64,000 bases of DNA. It comes from Nitrospirillum amazonense. GTDB lineage: Bacteria > Pseudomonadota > Alphaproteobacteria > Azospirillales > Azospirillaceae. The notes beneath the pieces were generated by a model that saw nothing but the letters and a program-made list of their open reading frames with translations, had not been told where the DNA came from and searched no databases. Positions 1-8,496 of the stretch are shown here, piece after piece. Every line of letters starts with the position of its first letter. The first letter of the stretch is position 1. Made by a program: the position numbers and the translations under genes. The stretch covers positions 434,001 through 498,000 of the forward strand of contig NZ_VITN01000001.1 of the NCBI RefSeq assembly GCF_007828045.1. The letters run 5' to 3'.

Positions 1-2
1 TG

Positions 3-587
3 TTGATCGCCCTGACCGCCGCCGCCGCATTCATGCCCGCCATGGCCATGGCCCATCCGGGCATGCCGGGCCACACCCACGGCTTCACCGATGGCTTCGC
101 CCATCCCTTCGGCGGGTTGGACCACCTGGCCGCCATGACGGCGGTGGGCCTGTGGGCCGGCCAGCAGGCCCGAGGCGGGCAGGGTGCCCGCGCCGTCTGG
201 CTGTGGCCGCTGGCCTTCCTGGCGCTGCTGGTGGCCGGCGCCATCGCCGGGGCCAACGGTTTGGCCCTGCCCGGCGTGGAATGGGGCATCGTCCTGTCGG
301 TGGCCGCCCTGGGCTGGCTGACCGCCTTCGGCGCCCGCTTGCCCCTGGCCGCCGGCGCCGCCCTCATCGGTGTCTTCGCCCTCTGCCACGGTGCCGCCCA
401 TGGGGTGGAGATGCCGGCGGATGCCGATGGCCTGGCCTACGGCCTGGGCTTCGTCACCGCCTCCGCCGCCCTGCACCTGGCCGGCGTCGCCCTGTCGCGC
501 CTGGCGGAGCGCGCCGGCTTGGCCCTGGCCCCGCGCCTGGCCGGCCTGGGCCTGGCGGCCCTGGCGCCGCTGTTGCTGGTGGTGTGA
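3..587 (+). CDS. HupE/UreJ family membrane protein, probably missing a few N-terminal residues
   Basis: The 194-codon frame opens at a TTG two bases into the window, inside what looks like a signal peptide, so the true start may lie upstream. Early histidine-rich segments (HPGMPGHTHGF, then HPFGGLDHLAAM at about residues 34-45) are the hallmark of HupE/UreJ. They are followed by five or six hydrophobic helices rich in Ala, Leu and Gly. Members accompany urease or NiFe-hydrogenase clusters and are thought to be nickel or cobalt permeases. The upstream neighbours that would tell hydrogenase from urease context lie outside the window. The length matches the family (about 190-200 residues). The next gene begins two bases after the stop, which suggests co-transcription. 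Confidence 0.85.
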   Translation: MIALTAAAAFMPAMAMAHPGMPGHTHGFTDGFAHPFGGLDHLAAMTAVGLWAGQQARGGQGARAVWLWPLAFLALLVAGAIAGANGLALPGVEWGIVLSVAALGWLTAFGARLPLAAGAALIGVFALCHGAAHGVEMPADADGLAYGLGFVTASAALHLAGVALSRLAERAGLALAPRLAGLGLAALAPLLLVV

Positions 588-589
588 GG

Positions 590-1045
590 ATGCGCGTGCC
601 GCTTGCCGTCCTGGCGCTCCTCACCGCCACCCCGGCGATGGCGGCCGCATCTCCCCAATGGATCGCCAACGGGGACAAGGCCGGCATCGCCTACGACGGG
701 GCGGGGGAGTTCTCGGACATGGCCCTGACCTGCGAAGAAGGTCCCCTGACCCTGTGGCTGGAGGCTGACTGCGGCGGCGCGGACACGTGCCCGGTAGCGC
801 TGATCGTGGATGGACGGTCCGTTCCCTTGGGCCTGGGCCGTTACCAGCCTGATGGCATGGGCGGCATCCTGGTGCCGATGGAGGGCCGCGCCAGGGCGAT
901 TGATCGCCTGGCCAAGGCGCATCACTTGCGGCTGCGTGTTGGCAGGACGCTGACATCCGAGAGGGCGACGGCCGGCTTGGAAGCGGCCATCGGGGCGCTG
1001 CGGGCCGCATGTCCGGGCGCTCAGCACCCGACGCCCACGGCATAG
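590..1045 (+). CDS. hypothetical secreted protein (151 aa)
   Basis: The ATG lies two bases after the HupE/UreJ stop, so the pair is probably translationally coupled. Residues 1-20 form a signal peptide (MRVPLAVLALL...AMAAA). The mature part is small with several cysteines (ALTCEEG, EADCGG, DTCP), compatible with disulfides in the periplasm. I do not recognise the family. The C-terminus (CPGAQHPTPTA) overlaps the 3' end of the opposite-strand gene by 25 bases. Function is unknown; the link to the metal permease rests on position only. Confidence 0.6.
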   Translation: MRVPLAVLALLTATPAMAAASPQWIANGDKAGIAYDGAGEFSDMALTCEEGPLTLWLEADCGGADTCPVALIVDGRSVPLGLGRYQPDGMGGILVPMEGRARAIDRLAKAHHLRLRVGRTLTSERATAGLEAAIGALRAACPGAQHPTPTA

Positions 1046-1608
1046 AAATGCGCGCCCAGGGCCGTGCGAACCCAATAGCCATAGGGGCAGGCGAGGTCGG
1101 TATGCTCGGCGCGGGCCTTCCAACTCGCGGACTGGCGCTCCGGCGGCAGGGTGACTTCATCGCTCTCGTCATAGACCAGGCTGGTCAAGGCGACGATGAA
1201 GCCGCCCCAGCCCCAGAGCATCAGCTTGGGCTGGCCCATATCGGGCGTGGCGCGGATCAGGGCCAGATACTCTTGGTATTCGATCATGAAGTGCAGGCGA
1301 TCCCCCAGGGTCTGCGCGCCGCCCATGACCAGGCGGGGTTGCACCACCGTCACCAGAAAGGCCAGGGGCAGCAGCGCCAGGGACACGGCGCGCCGGGGCT
1401 GCCCCTGCCGCCGGGCCCGTACCGCCAGGCTTGCCGCCCGCATCGCCGCCGCGCACCACAGGGCGAGAACCAGCAGGAGGGCCAGGGCATCGAACGGCGG
1501 CTCCCACTCCAGCGCCGCGTCGACCATGACCAGACCGGCGGAGACGGTGGCCATGGCCAGCACTGGCCACAGGGCGGGGCGGTCAGCGGCGGGAATGGCG
1601 ATGGTCAT
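1021..1608 (-). CDS. hypothetical four-helix membrane protein
   Basis: The ATG at 1608 (MTIAIPAADRP) is chosen over the upstream in-frame codon at 1695, because the extra 29 residues are Pro/Gly/Ala filler. The 195-residue product has hydrophobic helices at about 15-35, 40-60, 75-95 and 135-155, then a soluble tail ending GVGC. The helix-3/4 linker contains a YQEYLALIRATPDMGQ stretch. No family is recognised. It is convergent with the secreted-protein gene and overlaps it by 25 bases. Confidence 0.6.
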   Translation of the reverse strand: MTIAIPAADRPALWPVLAMATVSAGLVMVDAALEWEPPFDALALLLVLALWCAAAMRAASLAVRARRQGQPRRAVSLALLPLAFLVTVVQPRLVMGGAQTLGDRLHFMIEYQEYLALIRATPDMGQPKLMLWGWGGFIVALTSLVYDESDEVTLPPERQSASWKARAEHTDLACPYGYWVRTALGAHFYAVGVGC

Positions 1609-1727
1609 GGGGTTCCCCGGCGGTGGTCGAACAGCCGCCACGCTACCCGCCGCCGGCCCCGGGATGGCGGGCATTTTTCCCGCAGAAACCGGCACTTATC
1701 GTGCAGAATCTATGCAGGGCTCGGGCG

Positions 1728-2306
1728 TCAGTCCCCCCGCGCCCGGCGCTTGGCCTCGCGTACGCGGGCATAGACCTGCTCCGCCGCCGGGATCAGTTCG
1801 AAGGTGGGCACGGCGGGCTTTCCGGTCCACAGGGTCATGCCCATGTCGTGGCGGCCGAACAGGCTGACCTCCGGTCCGAAGGCGACGGAGCCGCTGCCAT
1901 CGTCCGCCAGGTCCAGCCGTATCTCCCCCAGCGACGTCAACTCCAGGCTCTGCCTGCTTTTGGGGGACAGGATCAGGATGCGCTGGTCGGTGAGGGCGTA
2001 CACCGTACGCGCCCGGCGATACGCGTCATGGAAAAAGCGCCCAATGACGAAATAGAGGCCGAACAGCACGAAGGGCAGGCCCCACAGTCTGAAAAACAGC
2101 GGTGCGCCCGTCGTGGTCACGCCGGCTTCCCAGAAGATCGCAAATCCCGTCCACAACAGCGAAAACGGGATCAGTAGCGTATCCCGCTTGCGCAGTCGCG
2201 GCCCCTGTGCCGGCACGCCCTGCCACAACAGCCTTTCGCTCGGCTCGAGCGCCATGGCCAGGGCCGGGAAGGGTATCGTGGGTGTGAGCATATCGGTCAC
2301 GGTCAT
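1728..2306 (-). CDS. small membrane protein with bacterial PH-like domain
   Basis: The product starts MTVTDMLTPT at 2306; the upstream open frame is basic filler overlapping the preceding gene. After a short cytoplasmic segment containing LLWQGVPAQG come two transmembrane helices (about 50-68 and 78-100). A soluble region follows with the YALTDQRILIL pattern typical of bacterial PH-like (bPH) proteins, where a beta-strand repeat follows a helical hairpin. The start lies 10 bases after the stop of the upstream Rap1a/Tai-like gene, so the two are probably one transcript. The role is unknown; the fold assignment is from pattern only. Confidence 0.6.
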   Translation of the reverse strand: MTVTDMLTPTIPFPALAMALEPSERLLWQGVPAQGPRLRKRDTLLIPFSLLWTGFAIFWEAGVTTTGAPLFFRLWGLPFVLFGLYFVIGRFFHDAYRRARTVYALTDQRILILSPKSRQSLELTSLGEIRLDLADDGSGSVAFGPEVSLFGRHDMGMTLWTGKPAVPTFELIPAAEQVYARVREAKRRARGD

Positions 2307-2316
2307 CCCCGCGCCG

Positions 2317-3258
2317 TCATTGGGCCGGCCTGTCCGCCTGTGGCGCGCCGGATGGCGGCGCCTGACGGCTTTTCTCCACGGTGGCGATGGCTTTCGCGAT
2401 GCCTTCGCGCAATTCCTTGCGGTCTTTTTGGGCCACGGCATCCCACTGATCCTTCGGGATGGTCAGTGGCTGGGGCGGGCTGGTGGCGTCCGCCCCCAGG
2501 TGGCGGCGCATCGCGCCCAGGCCGTGCAGGGCGATCCAGCGGTGGTCGTAGTTATAGGGCGTGGTTTCATCCCACTGGATGACTCGGTCGATGATGGCGC
2601 TCAGCTTCGCCATGTCGTCGAATTGCGCTTTGCGCAATTCGGGCGGCACCATCGCCATCAAGGCGCCTATGCCGGCCCCGGCCGACGGGTCCGTGCATAG
2701 CCGTCCGTCGAAGGTGCCACGCAGCAGGCCAGCATTCAGCCAGAAGATGGCGCCGTCAACATCACCTTCCTGGAACAGGATCTTGGCCATGGGGAAGAAG
2801 ACGACGGGGGCGTAATTTCCGGCATTGTTCTTGATGGTGTCGATCAACGGGTCGCTTTCGCGCCCAGTCGTCTTGACCAGGGTCTGCATGGTCGCCATCA
2901 CCGCGCTGTTGTCGATGGTGGCATATTCATCGGCGGCTGCCGGTGCCGGGGCACTGGCCTTGGCGCAGGGGTACATTTGTGCCAAGGCGGCCAGGACCTG
3001 CGGTTCCGTCGGGGCATCGGGCAGGCGATGCTCCTGATTGTACCGTATCAGGGCCTGCAAGGTGCCGCCGGGCGTGGCGCTGGCCGGCAGGCAGAATGTT
3101 TTGCCATTGTTCGTCTTCAGCAGGCCCATGAACCATTTGACTTCGCTGTCATCATCCGCCTTGGCCAAGGCGGATGGGGGCAATCCCACGGAACCCCACA
3201 GCAGTATGACAAGAAGGCAAAGACGGTGGAAAGGTCGGTGTTTATTGAATAAAGACAA
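2317..3258 (-). CDS. secreted protein with Rap1a/Tai-like domain
   Basis: The 313-residue product has a signal peptide (about 1-33, cleavage after SALA). Residues 40-100 carry the pattern of the Rap1a/Tai domain: G..K.FC.P around KTFCLP, a spaced 'LIRYNQEHRLP', and a closing ALAQMYPC. In Rap1a these two cysteines form a disulfide. Rap1a/Tai proteins are best known as periplasmic immunity proteins for T6SS amidases, but many solitary copies exist. No effector or secretion gene is nearby, so an immunity role is not supported. The remaining 200 residues are helical, with a charged C-terminus (KSRQAPPSG). The gene leads a pair with the PH-like gene. Confidence 0.55.
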   Translation of the reverse strand: MSLFNKHRPFHRLCLLVILLWGSVGLPPSALAKADDDSEVKWFMGLLKTNNGKTFCLPASATPGGTLQALIRYNQEHRLPDAPTEPQVLAALAQMYPCAKASAPAPAAADEYATIDNSAVMATMQTLVKTTGRESDPLIDTIKNNAGNYAPVVFFPMAKILFQEGDVDGAIFWLNAGLLRGTFDGRLCTDPSAGAGIGALMAMVPPELRKAQFDDMAKLSAIIDRVIQWDETTPYNYDHRWIALHGLGAMRRHLGADATSPPQPLTIPKDQWDAVAQKDRKELREGIAKAIATVEKSRQAPPSGAPQADRPAQ

Positions 3259-3312
3259 TCGCGCACCTGTGTTAATCAGACATCAATAATGCGGTGATAT
3301 TGCAACGATATT

Positions 3313-3813
3313 CTAACTGACCGGGCGCCACAACACTTCCCGTGTCGCCGGATCCACGGTGATGGTCTGACGCTCCATTGTCGCGCGCAAGGCTGGCCCC
3401 ACACGCTCCGCCGGCATGGGCGTATAACCGTGGCGGCGGAACCACGGGCCATTCCAAGGCGGCGCCTTGAAGGTGGTCAGCGTCAGGGCCTCGGCGCCCA
3501 GGGCGCGGGCGTCACTCAATGCCTGGGCCAGCAGGGCGCGGCCGATACCCCGGCTGCCGGCCTCGGGTACCACCGAAATATTGGCGAGGTAAAGCTGGCC
3601 GTCCTGCGGTTGCAGCAGGATGAAGCCGGCTGGCCGTCCCGCATGCTCGGCCACCCACACCGTGCCGGCCGCCAGGCGCTCCAGAGCGATGGGTGGCCGG
3701 GTGGCGATGAAGGCCAGGTCCGGCCAGGCGGCGTAGCGGCGGCGGGCGGCGGCTTCCAGCGCCTGAAGGGTCGGCAACTCGTCAGGCCGGGTCGCACGCA
3801 GACGCACGCTCAC
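3313..3813 (-). CDS. GNAT family N-acetyltransferase
   Basis: The 166-residue protein has the single-domain GNAT layout. Strand 4 (YLANISVVPEAG) precedes the acetyl-CoA pyrophosphate loop SRGIGRALL at about residues 85-93, and a C-terminal WFRRHGY segment is typical of motif B. It should transfer an acetyl group from acetyl-CoA to an amine; the acceptor cannot be told. Its ATG overlaps the stop of the upstream hydrolase gene (ATGA, 3810-3813), so the two are translationally coupled. Start MSVRLRATRPDELP is a normal GNAT N-terminus. Confidence 0.85.
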   Translation of the reverse strand: MSVRLRATRPDELPTLQALEAAARRRYAAWPDLAFIATRPPIALERLAAGTVWVAEHAGRPAGFILLQPQDGQLYLANISVVPEAGSRGIGRALLAQALSDARALGAEALTLTTFKAPPWNGPWFRRHGYTPMPAERVGPALRATMERQTITVDPATREVLWRPVS

Positions 3814-5267
3814 GGCTTGGTGGCCCCGCTGCGCGCCGCCACCCAGTCGGTGATCAGGTCCAGGGCCACGGGCGCGATCGTTTCGGGGATGCGGGCGTAT
3901 TCGGTGGGGGCGCCGGTGTCGGCGGTCTGGAACATGTGGTTCAGGCCCGGCACCTCGCGCACCTCGGCCTTGGGGTCGTCGGCCAGGGCCGCGCGCAGGG
4001 CCGGCAGGTTTTCGGAGGCTGAGACCTGCAGATCCTTGGACCCCACCAGGGCCAGAACGGGCAGGCGCAGGGTGCGCAGGGCGGGGGCGGGGTCGTAGGT
4101 CAGGAACCAGCGGTACCAGGGCTTGGTCACCGCCTCGATCACCGCTTCGGAGGTGGCGATGCGGTTGTCGCCGCCCATCATGCCGCCCTGCAGCAAGATG
4201 CGCAGGCGGGCGCGGGCGCGTTCCGGATCCGGTTCGTCCTTCACGATGGCGTATTCGCGGCGGTCCATGTCCACCAGGCGCTCGGCCCCGGCGGCACCCA
4301 CGCCGGTGGCGCCGGCGATCAGGCGCTTCTGGCTCAGCAGGATGCTTTCCCCGTCCACCCCTGGGCCGGCCATCAGCACCAGCCAGGCGATGTTGCGGTC
4401 GCGGCTGGCCACCATGGGGGCGATCAGTCCGCCCTCGCTGTGGCCGATCAGGCCGATGCGGCGCGCGTCGATGTCGGCGCGGCCGCGCAGATAGGCCACG
4501 CCGGCGGCGGCGTCGGTGGCGAAGTCGGGCGTGGTGGCGGCGTCGAAATCGCCGGTGGATTGGCCGACGCCCCGGTCATCCACCCGCAGCACGGCGATGC
4601 CGCGCCGGGTCAGCGCGTCGGCCAGCACCAGGAAGGGCTTGTGGCCTTCGATGGTTTCATCGCGGTCCTGGGGGCCCGACCCGGTGATCAGCAGCGCGGC
4701 CGGAAACGGGCCCTTGCCCGGCGGCAGGGTCAGGGTGCCGGCCAGCCGGACGCCGAATGCGGCCGGGTTGTCGTAGGCCACGCTGACCGTGCGATAGGGG
4801 AAGGGCGGCCGGGGTACCTGGGGCCGCGCCTGTTCCGCCTGGATCTGCGCCGTAGTCAGGCGCGTCAGGGACAGCGGGCGGGACTGGCGGGCCTGTCGCC
4901 AGGTGCCGGTCAGGGTCTGCCCGTCGGCCGACAGCGTGCCGGTATAGCCGCCCAGCACGGCCGGGATGTCGAAGGTGACCGTGTCGCCCTCGCGGCTGAT
5001 GCTGGGGATGGGCAAGCCCTGGACCTGCTGGTCGACGCTGTCCAGCGTGCCGGCCAGGGCGGGGGCGCCGCCGGGCCCGGGGGCGGCGGTTACATGAAAC
5101 TCCAGCCGCAGGCGGGTCAGCCCGGTGTCCAGGGTGCCCCGCCAGTCGCCGGTCAGGGCGGCGGCGGGTGCCGCCGCTGTCGCCTGGGATGGCGACGGTG
5201 CCGTCCGGGCGGCACCAGGCGGGGGGCCGCCGGCGCAGGCGGCCCACAGCAGCACCGTCATCCGCAT
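3810..5267 (-). CDS. secreted alpha/beta hydrolase (prolyl oligopeptidase-like fold)
   Basis: Start at MRMTVLLWAACAG (5267, or the ATG at 5261) gives a signal peptide. The in-frame 43-codon extension upstream is Pro/Gly-rich and unlikely to be translated. Residues about 50-160 form a beta-rich domain of the kind that precedes this hydrolase family. The catalytic domain shows an oxyanion-hole region (ITGSGPQDRDE), the nucleophile elbow GHSEGG, the acid in VGSKDLQ and the histidine in GLNHMF. It is probably a periplasmic esterase or peptidase with unknown substrate. Mature length is about 460 residues. It is coupled to the downstream GNAT gene by a 4-base overlap. Confidence 0.8.
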   Translation of the reverse strand: MRMTVLLWAACAGGPPPGAARTAPSPSQATAAAPAAALTGDWRGTLDTGLTRLRLEFHVTAAPGPGGAPALAGTLDSVDQQVQGLPIPSISREGDTVTFDIPAVLGGYTGTLSADGQTLTGTWRQARQSRPLSLTRLTTAQIQAEQARPQVPRPPFPYRTVSVAYDNPAAFGVRLAGTLTLPPGKGPFPAALLITGSGPQDRDETIEGHKPFLVLADALTRRGIAVLRVDDRGVGQSTGDFDAATTPDFATDAAAGVAYLRGRADIDARRIGLIGHSEGGLIAPMVASRDRNIAWLVLMAGPGVDGESILLSQKRLIAGATGVGAAGAERLVDMDRREYAIVKDEPDPERARARLRILLQGGMMGGDNRIATSEAVIEAVTKPWYRWFLTYDPAPALRTLRLPVLALVGSKDLQVSASENLPALRAALADDPKAEVREVPGLNHMFQTADTGAPTEYARIPETIAPVALDLITDWVAARSGATKP

Positions 5268-5399
5268 CCAAGCCCGCCGTCGCACCGTCCACAGCCCTTC
5301 GCCAACCGGTCGCCCCGACATGAGCGTGGGGTCGCCGGCCGGCGCTGTCCAGGGGGTAAGAGGTGGTGTGGCGGCGGGGATGGGGGGCAGCCGCAAGGG

Positions 5400-5899
5400 T
5401 CAGGCGGTGACGGCGGCCCGCCGGACGCCGGGGTGGAAGCGGCGGGTCGCCAGAATGCCGGCCACCACGAACAGCAGCAGCAGGACGCCTTCCGCGGCGC
5501 CGAAGGGCGGCTCGCTGCCCGTGGGCGCCAGCGCGTGCAGGGCCGGCACCTTCAGGAAGGACTGGGCGACGGCGACGAAGGCCAGCAGGAAGACGCTGGC
5601 GGTCAGGCCGGCGGCGTAGATCCAGCGCCACGCCCCGCGCAAGCCGAAGGCGTAAAGGGCGGCGCCCGCCGCCACCAGGATCAGCAGAGACAGCACCCCA
5701 AGCCGTGCGAGGGCAGGAAGCCGGTGAAGGGAAAGCCGAAGCCGGTGACGTCGGTCAGGACGGCCGCCGCCAGGTAGCAGGCCGTCAGCGCCGGTGGCAC
5801 CCGGCCGCTGAACAGGCCGGCGATCAGAACCAGCCCGGCGGCAAGGGCCAGCAGGCTGAGGTCGGTGTGGAAGCCCACGTAACTGCTTGGATCGAACAT
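5400..5899 (-). pseudogene. five-helix membrane protein gene split by a one-base frameshift
   Basis: One frame starts MFDPSSYVGFHTDL (ATG at 5899) and encodes two transmembrane helices, then terminates at 5681 after PSHGLGCCLC. An overlapping frame continues as GVLSLLILVAAG, through three more helices, to AVTA at 5400. The join falls on a run of four C on the plus strand (G on the coding strand) near 5697-5700. One extra G would restore HGLGVLSLL and a continuous protein of about 166 residues. The reconstructed product is a small integral membrane protein with the segment LAPTGSEPPFGAAEG. Whether this is a real mutation, phase variation or a sequencing error cannot be decided here. Confidence 0.7.
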
Positions 5900-6068
5900 G
5901 GTATGGTCCCTGTTCCATGAGAAAGCGGTCCGGGGCCGCTTGCCACCAATTTGGCACCCTCTCTCATGCGCGGTCTTGTATCCGCAGACCCTGTTCGCGG
6001 ATCATGCGCGGGACGCGGGGGACCGGGAACGGGGTTCCCGATCAAGGGAAGGGGGGGCGCCGCACGGC

Positions 6069-6989
6069 ATGATCGACAAGCTGGAATTCTTCATCGCGCT
6101 GGCCCGGGAACAGCATTTCGGCCGCGCGGCGGAGGCCTGCGGTGTCACCCAGCCCACCCTGTCGGCCGGCCTGAAACAGTTGGAGGAGCAGCTGGGCGTG
6201 CTGCTGGTCAACCGCGGCGCGCGCTATATGGGTCTCACTCAGGAGGGGGAGCGGGTGCTGGACTGGGCCCGCCGCATCGTGGGCGACGCCCGCGCCATGC
6301 GGCAGGAGGTGCGCGCCCTGCGCCACGGCCTCAGCGGCCATCTGCGCATCGCCGTCATCCCCACGGCGCTGGCCATGGTGCCCATTCTGACCACGCCCTA
6401 TCGCGAGCGGCACCCGGGCGTGAAGTTCACCGTGCTGTCGCGCACCTCCATCGAGATCCTGCATCTGCTGGAGGGGCTGGAGATCGACGCCGGCCTCACC
6501 TACCTGGACAACGAACCCCTGGGCCGGGTGCGCACCGTGCCCCTGTACCGCGAACAGTACCGGCTGCTGATCTCCCGCGACAGCCCGCTGGGGGCCCGCG
6601 CCCAGGTCAGCTGGGCCGAGGTGGGGGAGATACCGCTGTGCCTGCTGACGCCGGACATGCAGAACCGGCGCATCATCGACCGGCTGCTGGCCATCGCCGG
6701 CGCCACGTCGGCGCCGACCCTGGAATCCAATTCCATGATCGTGCTGTTCTCGCACGTGCGCACGGGCAAGTGGGCCAGCATCATGCCCGAGGTGCTGACC
6801 ACCGCCTTCAACTTCCCGGAAGAGATCCGGGCCATCCCCATCGTCGACCCGGCGGCGGTGCATGACATCGGCCTGGTGGTGCCTTATCGCGACCCCATGA
6901 CCCCCCTGACCGCCGCCTTGGTGGCCGAGGCCAAGAAGGTGGCCCGCACCTTTGGCGAGCCCATGGCCCCCGTCGATGGGGCGCGATGA
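6069..6989 (+). CDS. LysR-type regulator of the formate dehydrogenase region
   Basis: The 306-residue product starts MIDKLEFFIALAREQHFGRAA, the standard LysR winged helix-turn-helix with recognition segment CGVTQPTLSAGLKQLE (about 25-40). An effector-binding domain follows (HLRIAVIPTALAMVP onward). The in-frame upstream extension is discarded because a typical LysR N-terminus begins at this ATG. The fds operon begins 1 kb downstream, beyond one opposite-strand gene, and LysR regulators are often neighbours of fds-type formate dehydrogenases. Candidate target sites ahead of fdsG are listed separately. The effector is unknown. Confidence 0.85.
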   Translation: MIDKLEFFIALAREQHFGRAAEACGVTQPTLSAGLKQLEEQLGVLLVNRGARYMGLTQEGERVLDWARRIVGDARAMRQEVRALRHGLSGHLRIAVIPTALAMVPILTTPYRERHPGVKFTVLSRTSIEILHLLEGLEIDAGLTYLDNEPLGRVRTVPLYREQYRLLISRDSPLGARAQVSWAEVGEIPLCLLTPDMQNRRIIDRLLAIAGATSAPTLESNSMIVLFSHVRTGKWASIMPEVLTTAFNFPEEIRAIPIVDPAAVHDIGLVVPYRDPMTPLTAALVAEAKKVARTFGEPMAPVDGAR

Positions 6990-7014
6990 CACCGGTCTGG
7001 CGACCAAAAAGAAA

Positions 7015-7041
7015 CCCCCGGGGCTAGGGCCGCTCCGGGGG
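7015..7041. terminator. rho-independent terminator between lysR and the TPR-like gene
   Basis: CCCCCGG at 7015-7021 pairs with CCGGGGG at 7035-7041 around a 13-base loop. Read on the minus strand, the stem is followed by TTTCTTTTTGG. It therefore terminates the minus-strand gene ending at 7074 better than it does lysR. Confidence 0.7.
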
Positions 7042-7073
7042 CTGATTTGACGTGGCGGCGCTTAGGCCGGCGC

Positions 7074-7805
7074 TTAGTTCGACGCCACCAGCTTCTGGCG
7101 GACATCGGCCAGCAGGGCCCGGGCCTCGGCGCGGCGGCCGGCGTCCCACACGGGCTGCGTCACCGACACCGGCGCCTCCAGCGCGTGGGCCAGCACCTTG
7201 GCCGAGCGCTCGTACTCACCCTGCTGTGACAGGAACTCACCGTAGAAATAGTTGGATTCCAGCCCGTTAGGGCTCAACGCGATGCCGCGCTCCAGATACT
7301 TGCGGGCCTTGCTGTCGCTGCCGAAGCCGATGGGGAAGCCCGGCATCAGATAGTAGAGCGAGCCCAGGTTGACGGCCGACGCGCCGTCCAGGGCGGTGGG
7401 ATCGATCCTATCGGCCTGTTCGAACAGGTCGCGGGCCTTGCGCACCAGGTCCAGCGAACCGGCATTCTGCTCATAGCCGGCGATGCTGCCCAGGATCAGG
7501 GCGGTGCTGATCATTGGCTCGGCCCGGCCGGGGTAGCGGCTCTGCAGCTCGTTGGCGCGGACCAGCAGGTCCCGCATCTTCAGGGCCTGGGCCTTGTCGT
7601 CGTGCATCTGGTACTTGATGACCGACCAATCGCGCAGCAGCTGCGTCACGTCCTGCGTCATCGCCGGGTCGGTGGGCTGGGCGGCCACCGGGGCCGCCGC
7701 CATGACCGAAGCCGGGCTATCGACCGAGGCGGCCTGCACCGCGATCGGGGCCGCCAGCATCAGGCTCAGCAAGGTTGAGGTCGCAACTAAAATACGCGCA
7801 CGCAT
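7074..7805 (-). CDS. secreted TPR-like protein
   Basis: The 243-residue product has a signal peptide (MRARILVATSTLLSLMLAAP...VQAAS). The helical body has repeat-like segments: ARDLFEQADRIDPTAL, AVNLGSLYYLMPG, ARKYLERGIALSPNG and FLSQQGEYERSAKVL. These resemble tetratricopeptide units and the TAtT-type periplasmic component family. No enzyme motif is visible, so a periplasmic scaffold or binding role is likely. It is transcribed divergently from fdsG across a 193-base gap that also holds the putative LysR sites, so it may respond to the same regulator. A terminator follows it at 7015-7041. Confidence 0.7.
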   Translation of the reverse strand: MRARILVATSTLLSLMLAAPIAVQAASVDSPASVMAAAPVAAQPTDPAMTQDVTQLLRDWSVIKYQMHDDKAQALKMRDLLVRANELQSRYPGRAEPMISTALILGSIAGYEQNAGSLDLVRKARDLFEQADRIDPTALDGASAVNLGSLYYLMPGFPIGFGSDSKARKYLERGIALSPNGLESNYFYGEFLSQQGEYERSAKVLAHALEAPVSVTQPVWDAGRRAEARALLADVRQKLVASN

Positions 7806-7895
7806 GATCCACGTCCCAGTGACGGGCGTCCTAATTTGGGCGTCCTATATGGTTTCAATGTGCCGCGGGCGGGCGAAAGCGGGCCGGGCGGCGTG

Positions 7896-7962
7896 ATAGA
7901 GGTTTTCTATCGCAACATGGAACAGCTTCGTTGATTAAGTTCCGGCGATAGCCAACTTCTAA
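7896..7962. promoter_or_regulatory. two OxyR/LysR-like ATAG-N7-CTAT motifs ahead of fdsG
   Basis: A perfect ATAG-N7-CTAT dyad lies at 7896-7910, inside the longer inverted repeat GATAGA-N5-TCTATC at 7895-7911. A second, imperfect copy (ATAG-N7-CTAA) lies at 7948-7962. The two start 52 bases apart, about five helical turns, so they are on the same face of the DNA. They lie between the divergent TPR-like gene and fdsG. The ATAG-N7-CTAT layout is that of known OxyR half-sites. Assignment to the nearby LysR protein is inference. Confidence 0.5.
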
Positions 7963-7998
7963 TGACAGGGAGATTGCCTGAGAAGTGAGGCCGCTGCT

Positions 7999-8496
7999 GT
8001 GACGTCTGCCACAACTAGTACCCCGTGGGACCGTGAAAAGGCCGCTGAAGTCATTGCGGCGCACCAAAATCTCGAAGGGCCTGCATTGCCGATACTGCAT
8101 GCCTTGCAGGAGACCTTCGGCCACGTCCCCCAGGACGCGATACCCCTTCTGGCGGAGGCGCTGAACCTTTCCCGCGCCGATGTTCATGGAATTGTAAGCT
8201 TTTACCACGACTTTAAAGAGGCGCCCGGTGGCCGCCACGTGGTGAAGCTGTGCCGGGCCGAGGCGTGCCAGTCCATGGGCGGCCATGCGCTGGCTGAAGG
8301 ATTGTTGCATCGCCTGGGTCTGGACTGGGGCGGCACCACCGGCGACGGTCAGGTGACGATTGAACCTGTCTATTGCCTGGGCCTGTGCGCCTGCGCCCCG
8401 GCGGCCCTGATCGACGGCCGTCCCCTGGGCCGCCTGAACCGCGAACGCCTGGACGCCGCCGTGAACGAGGCCCGCAACGATTGGTCGACGCCATGA
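7999..8496 (+). CDS. fdsG: NAD-dependent formate dehydrogenase gamma subunit
   Basis: The 165-residue NuoE-like protein carries the four [2Fe-2S] ligands: CRAEAC (C-x4-C, about 83-88) and CLGLC (C-x3-C, about 124-128). In soluble molybdenum formate dehydrogenases this subunit pairs with FdsB as an NADH-reactive diaphorase module. The start is the GTG at 7999 and the protein begins MTSATTSTPWDREKA. The stop overlaps the fdsB start (ATGA, 8493-8496). It leads the operon fdsG-fdsB-fdsA-fdhD-fdsD. Confidence 0.93.
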   Translation: MTSATTSTPWDREKAAEVIAAHQNLEGPALPILHALQETFGHVPQDAIPLLAEALNLSRADVHGIVSFYHDFKEAPGGRHVVKLCRAEACQSMGGHALAEGLLHRLGLDWGGTTGDGQVTIEPVYCLGLCACAPAALIDGRPLGRLNRERLDAAVNEARNDWSTP

